NCBI GenBank assembly: GCA_963920765.1
Contig: OY987250.1
Coordinates: forward strand, 12,702,409 to 12,766,408
DNA length: 64,000 nucleotides
DNA from: Ulota crispa
Lineage: Eukaryota; Streptophyta; Bryopsida; Orthotrichales; Orthotrichaceae
Direction: 5' to 3'
In this document: in pieces, positions 48,520 through 58,144 of the stretch
Layout: each line of letters begins with the position of its first letter
Numbering within the stretch: the stretch's first letter is position 1
Notes under the pieces: generated by a model
The model's database searches: none
Seen by the model: only the letters and a program-made list of their open reading frames with translations
What the model was told of the DNA's origin: nothing
Program-made: the position numbers and the translations under genes

Positions 48520-51500
48520 TTACACTCGTGACATGCCTTGCCTTCTCTCAAAGAGCCGCCGTAGCAATGTCACCTGGAGCACACTGCATCCCACCAGAGC
48601 AAACGCCTCCAGCACCGCCTTGTATATAAATCGCTTGCTCATTGCTTGATTTACTGCATCATCCATAAAATTCCAAACCCCCCAAACACATAATCATGAA
48701 AACTGATCATCCAACTTTAGCTGTAGGAAAAAGAAAAAGAAACATGCAGTGCAGAACTATAAAAATCTCCTTAAGAACATTACCAATCTATCATAGCACT
48801 CACAAGTTGTCAACAGTCAACAGCTACACTCTTCATGCTCTTTAGTGTCTCAAGTAAAATGATAGTAAAACTTTTAGACCCTGATACTAATCCAATCCCA
48901 GCTAGCTACTCATATATTCATAATTTCATATACTTGGTTTCAGAACTAATTAGCAAATGGTGTAAATGAGTTGAGTCTTTCGGTGCTCTAAGACCTCCCA
49001 CTTTGCATGAGATACTCTTATACAATAAGAAAAAAATTCAAGACAATCTCTATGTTTGTATCAAGGTTCTCTACCTCGATAGGCACAGTAAGGCATCAAA
49101 TATGACAATGAAAACATCTACAGCACCCCATATACCTAATCTTATAGAGCCAATGACACGTTTGATCTCCAAAAGAGTTACCTAATATGAATGGTTTCAA
49201 GATTTCAGATGCAACATGACTACCATCTCGCCTTTCCCAAGGAGCATGTGTTTAAAAATTAAAAATAAATTACGTTGAGACAAGTATGAGTTTTGGGGTT
49301 CAAGTTTCAAGTTTAGGCCCTAAGCTATAAGCACTATCTAATACAACAGTCAATATGTAATGTCAAGATGTTGAAATTCTAGTTGAGAAAACATAATTTA
49401 TATATCACAGCCTTAATCTCTATACATATTCTAAAAATAACACTCCTACATATTTGTACATGATAAAATGCTTAAAAGTGATACAAGTATCCTCTATAAT
49501 GTAAAAGGAGCAAGGTGTCACTGAAGTTTTGTTACTGAAATAGTTAGTTTCTAAATGTGTGCATAAACTACATGAGCAATCCATAATTTTTAAGAGTTCA
49601 AAACTGTGTAACAAAGACCAATATATTAATGAGCAGCAAGACTAAAATTACTATAGAAAGACAAAACTTTTAGGTGATACGTGTCACACCTTGAAAGGAA
49701 ATCCGAAAAGTAAGTTGACACCCCTTTTAAAGCTACATGTAAGTTTGTCTTTTTTTAGTGACAAAAGAAGAGGCTCAACAAAGGGGATTGATATGTCTAC
49801 CACACCCTTTCAGCTATTCTACCACCCCCCAGGGTAAATTTTAGATTTCTACCATCAAAAAGTTGAATTTGAGAATTTGGAATTCAGATTTGGACTTAGA
49901 GACCTTGATTTTGTCTAGAACCACAAAAAAAAGGTTGTAATTGAACAACACCCAATGAAAAAGCTTAGCTTGGGGGAAAATTATTACTTTTACTTTTGTT
50001 TATAAAAAAAGATAAGCTTTTTCATTGGGTGTTGTTCAATTACAACCTTTTTTTTGTGGTTCTAGACAAAATCAAGGTCTCTAAGTCCAAATCTGAATTC
50101 CAAATTCTCAAATTCAACTTTTTGATGGTAGAAATCTAAAATTTACCCTAGGGGTGTGGTAGAATAACTGAAAGGGTGTGGTAGACATATCAATCCCCCT
50201 CAACAAAAATAGGAATTCCAAAAACCAAAAAAGATTCTCAAAATCCAACCCAGCTCCTTGGGTTTTCAATAAAATGAGAAGAAAGAATCTTCAATGACTT
50301 GGTTGGTTATCCTAAAGCTTATTTTAAATACTTGGTTTTTCAATCTTCCACCACAAGTTCCAGTTTCGACGCCCCCCAATGAAGGGTGCCATTTCCAAAG
50401 CAGATGAGCAACTGATGATGAGCAAAAACAGTAAATTTGAGTTGAATGCATACCAATTTCTTGCCGGTCAGTCTGCGCAAGGAGCCAGTGCTGCTCAAAC
50501 TGAATGGAATACAAGGATTCCTCTAGCCTCTCGATTTGCATCATCAACGGCTCAATATGCTCTGCATTTCAACCAGCCCCTTTCAGTCTTAAGCCAACTC
50601 TAACAATCAAATTTCAAACATTGAAAAAAAACAAAGTTTTCATGGAGAATGCACCACTAGAGCTTGCCATCCAGCCTCTATCTCTGATGCTAAGAGGATA
50701 GGAATAAAGCTTAGAATCCAAAGAGAGTACTAACATGAAGACACACATATCCAAAAAAATGACCACCAACCTACACTAAATCTCAATGAAAAGCAGATAC
50801 TGCTGTTTAGAATGTACATCACAGCAATCATCAAAATAGGAGACGAATCTAGATATCTACTAAAGAGAACTTGGAAACCTCGTGTAACTTAATCCTGCAT
50901 TATCAATAACGTTGTATTTTGTAATACCGTCACATATGAATGCAACCTTTTGAAAGGTTGGTGAAGTTCAACCTCCGTTGTTTATGTCAATGGGGGTATT
51001 GACATGTTTGTGCATTAGCTTTGTGTTTGTCACAGACAAATTGTGACTTGATTCTAAAACATCACTTGTGATATTTTCATATGCCATGTGACGTTCTCAC
51101 GAATACATTAATCAAAGTACATTTGTACTTGCTTAGAGAGGACAGAGTTAAGAACATCATATTAGGTAAATTGGGAAAAACAGTACATTCTGGGACTTTC
51201 ACTACTTTCTCCATTATGTATGCATTAGCATATCACAAAAAAACAAGTGTGCATTTTCTTGTATAGTACAATAGTGGAGTCTCACTGATTGCCTACAAGA
51301 ATTTCAAATAATTTTCAACTTTGAGCTATAGCTATGCCTACATTTCTTGTATGTAAGATTAAGGTGGAGTACAAAATGGTACCTCTGTTTTTCCCAATAC
51401 ACCTAATATGGTGTTTAAGGAAAAGGATGACCTAAACCAAGCACTCACCATCTGTGATGTGTTCCTCATCAGGACTAACAATGTGGTAGCCAACGTGCAC

Positions 51501-53944
51501 ATCGAAATCAACAGTCTCGTAAATGTGATTCGGGCTGGTGAAGCAGAATTTGTACATCCCTCTGCGAGACGCTATGAAGTCGAACTTCTCCTCCTCTTGG
51601 TATTGAGAATTGTGTAGCTGGTTGCCTCCAGGTCCCTCCACCTGCACTCCAAACCCTAAATCAATACAGGCTTCAAACGGAGCCACCAAGAAAAATGCAT
51701 CTGATACAAAGAACCTACACCAAATAGTGCATTTAGGTTGCCCCACACTAATTCTCATATCTTACTCTTCTACTGCTGTAAAAATGATTTCCATTGCAAA
51801 TTCCTGCAATTTTTTTATTTTTAAAGGGCCTTGCAACCACTGCAAAGCTGTTGGAAAAAAAAATCATCAACGTTCAAATTGTAAATCATATGAAATCCAA
51901 GCATGGTCAACATATAGTTTGGGGCAACCTAAATGCACTATTTGGTGTAGGTTTCTTATCTTATGAACTTAGTCCAAGCATTTCTTTCTAAACTCTCCAT
52001 TGAACAAGATATAAAACATTTACGTTTTCCCTGGCTAATATGAAACTCTAGCAACAAAAATAACACCGCTCACTCACCGTGGCTCGGTATCTGATTTCTC
52101 ATAATCAAGCTCTACTTTCACAGTATCTAGTCACGTTAAATCTAGAATACATGCCCTGGCGCTCCTCTAGCAAACCCTAGCAATTTCGAAGCACCGCAGT
52201 TTCAGTGTAAGTTTATAATCAAGTACTCCCTCTGTCCCAATATAAAGCTCCAAATTAGGTTTAATTCTTGTCCCACTAAAAAGCTCCCTTTTGCTAATTT
52301 TCAAATGCTGAGAAAGCGTTTGTCATGTCCAATGATCTCATGGGGTAAGTTAAGCAATTTGAAAGCATTCCTCTTCTAACAAGTTTGGCCTTGCCCATAT
52401 GAGGTACCATTGTTGCTATTAATCTTTAAATCATCAATAATGAGGAGCTAGCAACAGGTACAAATATGGTACTTTTTGCATGGAATTTGGGTGCCCAAAC
52501 GGCAACATCAAAGCTGGAGATTTTGCAGACACTTGGTAGATATATATTGATTCTAGAACGCCACGTGTTATTAGTACAAAGACTAAAATAATGAGGAGCT
52601 AGCAACGTTCACAAACTATGCACAAATATGGTACTTTTTGCATGGAATTTGGGTGTCTAAACATCAACATCAAAGCTAGATATTTTGCACACATTTGGTA
52701 GGTGGTACATTGATTTTGGAATGCATTTGTCACTAGCATAATGACTGAAAATACAGTTAATCCCTTGTGGAGAAGTTTTTTGGAGCTTTATAATGGGATA
52801 GAGGGAGTACTAAATAGGCAATTCTTGATTCCCAACAATTTTGGTGTATTCTTCTTCCAGTTACTAAAAGGAAAAGCACTTGTTATCGTCTGCTCTTGCT
52901 GTGATTTAAATGTATGTTTTCCTTCACTAATCCCAGTGACTAAGGGGCAGTTCAGACTACGTCCCACGTCCTAAGTCCCACTGAAATCTGATGAGATTTG
53001 AGAATCTAATTGGTGGAGAGGTAAAAGATGGGACTTCGTGTTTCAGACCATGCCTCAAGTCCCACATCCCACTTGCTTACATGGAGCCCCCTACATGGGG
53101 GCACTTTTTCAAGTTTTGGCGCCAAAAAAAGTGGGACTTCACTCCAAGATTGAGTTGAGCATTTTGATAGACCCATCTTTTAGCCCCCAAGTCCCATCTT
53201 TTCCCATCTTCTCTAGCCCACAAAGACGGGATTTTGCACTCTTGTGGGACTTTGTCACATGGGACATTGAAATTTCTTATTGGTAGCAAATGACAATTAT
53301 ACGTCAGCATATATACTATGCCCTATGATCGTTCAAGGGTTAACTTTTAAACAACCAAAAGGCCCTTTGTGACTAGTACAATACAATACAAGATATTTTT
53401 CTTGTATTTGGAGTGGATCCATACCTGTACTACATTTGGGACCTCCAAAAAAGTTGGAGAATAGATCAAAGCAGTTCTAGTGAGCTACTTGAGATCCCAA
53501 ATTAAAATTTCTTATTGGTACCAAATGACAATTATACGTCAGCTTATATACTATGTCCTATGGTCGTTCAAGGGCAAGGGTTAAGAAGATGAAACAAGAA
53601 AGAAGTGCACTGCAATACAATCAAGGGAATAGATTGTCACAGATGGTGACAGAATGAGCATAAAAGCAAGGCAAGAGTGTACGCACAATGAGGTTCACTC
53701 CCAGACTGGAGTGATGAAATCGAAACGCACTGCGGGACTTGATGACGACGTACGAGACGCGCACTTCATCCCCGTCGAACGGCACCTCGTGCTCCCAGCA
53801 CTCCGTCTTGTCCATCACGAACCGAATGGCCGCTACTCCCCTCGCCCCTTCCAGACTCAGCCACACCGCAACTAGCACCAGCGCTCGTTGCTGCCACGAC
53901 CAGCCAGACGCTTGCTTCCTCCTCCTCCCTTGGTGAGGCTCCAT
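48520..53944 (-). CDS. p24 family cargo receptor (EMP24/GP25L, plant p24-beta type), 230 residues
   Basis: This is a type I membrane protein of the early secretory pathway that cycles between ER and Golgi in COPII/COPI vesicles and helps sort cargo. Exons, N to C: 53687-53944, 51449-51641, 50454-50561, 48520-48653; all phases agree. A signal peptide covers about residues 20-39 (ALVLVAVWLSLEGARGVAA). The GOLD domain carries the disulphide pair Cys49 and Cys119 (RGMYKFCFTS) and ends near ETVDFDVHVG. A coiled-coil stalk follows (IERLEESLYSIQFEQHWL). The membrane segment is about 198-217 and the short cytosolic tail is RRLFERRQGMSRV, close to plant p24-beta3. The start at 53944 puts the signal peptide close to the N-terminus; an in-frame ATG at 54028 would add 28 residues. 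Intron 1 is 2 kb and full of small elements. Confidence 0.95.
49783..50198. mobile_element. MULE-like foldback element, copy 2, with 9-bp duplication
   Basis: Inverted arms of about 190 bp start GGGGATTGATATGTC and end in the inverse of the same sequence. CTCAACAAA flanks both sides exactly (49774-49782 and 50199-50207). Long arms with a 9-bp duplication are the Mutator-like pattern. It lies in the last intron of the p24 gene and carries no transposase. Confidence 0.9.
51153..51415. mobile_element. TIR element in p24 intron 2
   Basis: The left end is AACATCATATTAGGTAAATT and the right end is the inverse of AAACACCATATTAGGTGTAT; both arms continue TTGGGAAAAACAG. A single matching arm (CATATTAGGTAAATTGGG) also occurs near 18560. 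The target duplication is unclear. It lies 34 bp from the donor of exon 2. Confidence 0.65.
51720..51947. mobile_element. TA-flanked MITE, copy 2, in p24 intron 1
   Basis: The arms are the same as in 40469-40689 (CACCAAATAGTGCATTTAGG), with TA on both sides (51718-51719 and 51948-51949). The interior is near-identical to copy 1, including CTTCTACTGCTGTAAAAATG. Confidence 0.85.
52226..52807. mobile_element. Stowaway-like MITE, copy 3, in p24 intron 1
   Basis: The ends are CTCCCTCTGTCCCAATATAA and its near inverse ending GATAGAGGGAG, with TA on both sides (52224-52225 and 52808-52809). It is 582 bp, about the size of copy 2, and homologous to it throughout. Confidence 0.88.
52940..53265. repeat. 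Repeat with many (A)AGTCCCA motifs
   Basis: At least six forward or inverse copies of AAGTCCCA occur here, with CGTCCCACGTCCTAAGTCCC at the left and GTGGGACTTTGTCACATGGGAC at the right. It resembles 19185-19530. An hAT-type element is possible but no duplication was found. Confidence 0.4.
53344..53580. mobile_element. TTAA-family element in p24 intron 1, 237 bp
   Basis: TTAA flanks both sides (53340-53343 and 53581-53584). The left end CTTTTAAACAACCAAAAGG and the inverse of the right end (CCTTGAACGACCATAGG) match moderately. The same right-end motif also stands just before the left TTAA (about 53267-53339), so two elements may be joined end to end. Confidence 0.5.
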
Positions 53945-54240
53945 CGCTGCCCCGCCCCCGACCAGCTCCCGATTTTCTAACCCTAGAATGCTCGGAATTC
54001 CACAGCCAAATCCCGAGACCGATGCCAAGTCGGCTGGCTAGGTGGACATTTTGGTTGAGATTTGCTGTGCAAGCATCGAGATTGCTGCAATGCAATTGTA
54101 GCAAGGAATTGGAACGGGCGGGGCTGCGGGGAAGCGTGACGATGCGGAGACCCGGTCGGCTCGAGAGTCGAGAGTGCTAGACTAGACACTAGAGACTAGA
54201 GCGGCGATACCGATCGGCGCTCCCGTAGAAGCGGGTACAG
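53945..54240 (-). promoter_or_regulatory. GC-richer 5' region of the p24 gene
   Basis: The 300 bp upstream of the p24 start are markedly richer in G and C than the surrounding sequence, as expected for its 5' UTR and core promoter. No specific box is assigned. Confidence 0.45.
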
Positions 54241-54285
54241 GACTTTGAAAGGGATGATGAGCACGCTTGATCTAGTCAACGCCAC

Positions 54286-54704
54286 TAAGGTAGAAGCACC
54301 CAAATGTGACACTTACCTCAGATGTGGTAATGTGGAGGGTCTTTTGAGAATGTAATGGCATGTGCTTGTTAGGAAATGGGTACATATTCAAGCAAAATTG
54401 TTTTCGGAATTTTTTGAGATTGTATGAATAAATTATATATTGTTGAAGATAATTTCCTAGATTCACCTATTGTGGATACTAGACCCCTGAAAAAGCGACA
54501 ACAACAAAACCATGTTACGATAACAAAAAGAGCATGTCACACCTAATCAAAAATTGCCACCTACACAATTTCTATTTCCTTATGTCAACTTGTGTGTCTA
54601 ATTTGGGTGCATTCGTGTCTTGTTTGGGTGCAAATTTGTCTACTTTAAGTTTAATTTTAGATGTCGGAGAATAGCTGGTGTTGCAATTGAGTGCTCCTAC
54701 CTTA
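54286..54704. mobile_element. TIR element, copy 2, upstream of the p24 gene
   Basis: The ends are TAAGGTAGAAGCACCCAAAT and the inverse of TAAGGTAGGAGCACTCAATT. The 419-bp block is homologous to 38712-39138 in reverse orientation. It lies about 340 bp upstream of the p24 start codon. Confidence 0.75.
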
Positions 54705-55073
54705 CCAACGTCCGGGAAATATGTTAACCCCTCAGTGCCCCACAGCCCCAAATATTGCCTCTCACTTTTGAAAACATTCCATGTTTGACTGGTATAATCT
54801 TTTCATCAATACAGACAAATCATGTGTCATTTTTTCCTATACTTCTGGGCCTATGTCCCCTACCAATTGATATAGCTGGATTTTATGAATCTCATTTGTC
54901 ATGACATATTAGTTGGATTGAGTGTGATTAGGTTTGGAATTTGGTGAATATGGCCTGCGCGCTCAAGGCTTAAAAAATGGAAATTGATATGAGCACACCG
55001 ACGGAGGTTGATGTTTGCACACTCCCCTTGGAGGGTAAACTATTGATTTTTATAATCAAAAAGCTGAATTTAA

Positions 55074-56628
55074 CCCCAATGAGTCATTAGGTACAGAAAC
55101 TGTCTTCAACCAATTTTTGAGGTTAAATTAAATCTGACCAAATTATTATTTTTAGTAGATTATATTTTTGAAAAGTTCTTTCTGAAGTTTAGTTTTAGCT
55201 TCAACAATCTGATTTTGCAAATGAGTAATTATGATTTTTCTTTAGTGCACAGGTGTTCAGTGTAATCTTGACTTTATGTAGTGTTGAGGGCTCTTGGGAA
55301 TGAGCCTCAAATACAGTAGATCTTTGAGAAAAAATCACATTAGAAATTCATTTAAAAAAATTGTAGAGTAGATTTTGAAAAGTCATAAATTGATTGGAGT
55401 TATACATGTTAGGCTCTTTAACCCCAAAAGGCCCATTATCCCCTCGGGGGACAAGTACCTATGGCTAAACTACTTTGCGTGATTTTCTAAAAATTTTATT
55501 GAAGATGGAGAAATTATAAGATCTGTGTGAATCTAATTTTTTCTTCATTCTGACAATTATTGAAGAAGTTATGCATAAATAACTGAAAAACAAGGGAGAA
55601 TGAGGTAGCAAAAAAAATTGCAAATTTTTCAAATAAAAATTTGAAATTGGTTCTTTAAATTTTTTATGTATTTGGGAAGCTTTGAATCATTCAATTCTGA
55701 TAGATGAGATGAAAGTTATGAGAAGTTTTAGTTTGCGGGTAGGTAGGGGACTCCCAAACCTCCATTCCTTTTCCCCCTTGTAAACCTTGTTGCTTTACTT
55801 TTTTGAGCTCTTTGTGTATTTGTTTTTTGACTTTGCTTTTTTGCAAGTTGTAGAAGACCAAGATTCCTTGGTTTTCACCATTTGGATCAAAACAATTTGG
55901 GTTTTTGAATTTTACATAAATCCTCCAATTTTGCCTAGTGTATATGCAAATTTCATGACCTTATGACGTTGCAAGATTTTACAAAGTATGATCCACACCT
56001 CCGTTCATTTGCAAATTCTCCCACATTTACCTAACTTGGTTTGCTACATGGGAAAAATAAACCTCAATTTTGCATAGAGCAATTTTTTTTGATATCAAAG
56101 GTTTTTGAAATTTTTGGGCAGTAGTGAAAAAAACTTTTTTTCACTACTTAAGTGAATATCTCACTCCTTTACTTGTAGAATGAGCTATTTTTTTTCCATA
56201 AGTATTTCCCATTGTCTAGGGCAAGATCTTCAGGTTAGATTTCCAAAAAAAGTAATAATTACACTCCTCTTCACTCTTCCAAAAGTGGCAATTTTCAATG
56301 ATTTTCACTAAAAAAATGGTTTGGGCCTTTAGGGATTAACCTCACATGTTTTTGGTGACTAACTTTTTAGATTTGACATGTGAAAAGAAGATTGATAGAC
56401 TTCAAATCACTTTCACATTTTTAACACGCTCATGATCAAACATTATAATCTTTCAATCCATAAGAGATATTGTTGTGTTTTCTTTTTTAATGTGATCTGT
56501 AACATGTCTAGTTTGATTTTATATGGTTATATTTCAAATAGAATTCATACAACTTATCAAAATATTGACTTTTGGTTCAAATTAGAGAAAATTCCTAGAA
56601 GCCCTGGAAATGCAATGTCACTTTGGGG
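55074..56628. mobile_element. TTAA-family element, middle level of the nest
   Basis: The ends are CCCCAATGAGTCAT and the inverse of CCCCAAAGTGACAT, with TTAA at 55070-55073 and 56629-56632. Without the inner insertion it is about 637 bp and is the inverse-complement relative of 46708-47339 (632 bp). Confidence 0.85.
55422..56335. mobile_element. TTAA-family element, long subfamily copy 2, innermost
   Basis: The ends are CCCCAAAAGGCCCATTAT and the inverse of TCCCTAAAGGCCCAAACC, with TTAA at 55418-55421 and 56336-56339. It is 914 bp and homologous to 24847-25769. The related element 46708-47339 lacks it and has one TTAA at the matching position. Confidence 0.87.
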
Positions 56629-56968
56629 TTAAGAATTTTGAATTCAGATTTGAACTTAGAGACTATGAACTTAGAGACCATGATTTAGTTGGGAATCATG
56701 AAAAAAGTTGCAATTGAACAACATCCAATGAAAAAGCATATCTTTTTTACAAACAATTGTAAAAGTAACATTTTTCCCTCTAACTAAGTTTTTTCAATGG
56801 ATGTTGTTCAGTTGCAATTCTTTTTCATGGTTCCAAACTAAATCATGGTTTCTAAGTACAAACTTAAATTCCAAATTCTCAAATTCAACTTTTCAATGGT
56901 AGAAATTAGTAATTTACCCCCTAGGGGATGTGCAAATATGAACACCTCAATGTGCACATATCAATTCC

Positions 56969-57952
56969 CTAAAAAATTAGGCAATTTTCATGAATACCTC
57001 TAAAGTTTGCAATATTTTCATAGATACCACTGTTTTTTCAAAAATATTGTATCACACAAATACCGTAACATTCAGTAGACTAAAGAGAGGCTGCATTTCT
57101 TTCTCTTTAGGTATCATCTATGAACTTCATCTTGACAAAAACTTTATATTTTTATTTTTTATTTTTTCCATTTTTCTTTTCCAATTCAAGGCACACATTG
57201 CGTCCTAAACTGATGACAAGACTAGATACAGATAAACTATATTCTTTATGGCACTTTGCCAGTTTAATTACAATACACCTTGACTCTATAAAAAAAAGTA
57301 TCTAATTACTTCTACCAAGACTCCAAAAAGAGCATCTCTTTGAAAGTAACACATTTACAAGTTTTAATAGCATTGAGTATAAAATAGTGGATATGAAGCC
57401 TTATAACATAAATGAAAAGATTAAATAGTAGATTCTAAACCTACATGCATCTAGCATGTTACTATTTGCTCAAATAAAGTTGGTTTATTATATGCCCCGT
57501 GATGCATATATGACCTAAATCTATGCGTTGATGAGGTGACAAGTGTTTTTGGAAAAAAAACATCTAGCTTAGTCAGCAAACCTTGCTTTAGAGTAGCCTT
57601 TGATATAAGTTGACAAAAACAAAATGAAGAGATTATGATTTCAATCCATCGTAATGGATGAATATCTACCACTAAAAGCTAAATAGGGACTAACATTGAT
57701 TTTAGAAGATGGTTATCTGTACTAAAAAATATATAGAAGTTAATTTAATAACGAACTAGTAAAAAATCCTTGAACAAGATCGGTCCTTACACTACTATCA
57801 GTGGATCTGACAGTTTTGAAAAAAAATCAAGCCCCTTTGAGCGATAATAGCACTTCAGTTTCTTCTTTTTCCTTCTCTCTTGTTCTGGACTACAACGCGT
57901 ATTTTATAACGCTTGATTAGTGGTTCTCACGCTTAGAAGTTTGCAAGAAATC
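56969..57952. other. AT-rich intergenic sequence
   Basis: No exon with splice signals, RNA gene or paired terminal repeat is visible. Confidence 0.4.
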
Positions 57953-58144
57953 ATGGCGACTTCTAGTCAACCAAGCTCTATCCAGGTTTTTTGGCTTTGA
58001 TGATTTTTGAGGGTCTTTTTTGTAATTATTTGTATTTTTGTGTGCTTGCCATGTGATAGCAATAACAAGCGATTTGGAATGTCGACACTTATTGCAACCT
58101 TACTAACACTACATGGGCTTGTCGTGTTTATGGGATGGACACAG
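57953..58144 (+). CDS. Two possible 5' exons of a small membrane protein (partial)
   Basis: A candidate exon 57953-57985 (MATSSQPSSIQ) ends at a CCAG|GTTTTT donor. A second candidate 58070-58144 (25 codons) begins after AACAAG and ends at a good donor, CACAG|GTGAGG. The phases fit, and the second exon encodes a hydrophobic stretch, MSTLIATLLTLHGLVVFMGW, which could span a membrane. Base composition rises here relative to the flanks. I found no convincing continuation to the right and I do not recognise the product, so this may be a gene fragment or chance. Confidence 0.3.

Larger units (their letters stand above)
54979..56968. mobile_element. MULE-like foldback element, copy 3, split by nested insertions
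   Basis: The outer ends are GGAAATTGATATGAGCAC and the inverse of GGGAATTGATATGTGCAC. Flanks TTAAAAAAT and CTAAAAAAT agree at 8 of 9 bases. Removing the TTAA element at 55074-56628 and one TTAA leaves about 431 bp, the size of copy 2 (416 bp), and rejoins an arm (TGAATTTAAGAATTTTGAAT) like the corresponding arm of copy 1. Confidence 0.82.

Noticed and set aside
53945-54028. Start of the p24 protein at 54028 rather than 53944
   Set aside because: It would put 28 extra residues before the signal peptide; the nearer ATG gives the usual p24 layout. The longer form cannot be excluded.
54286-54704. Regulatory region unique to p24
   Set aside because: The block is a copy of the transposable element at 38712-39138.
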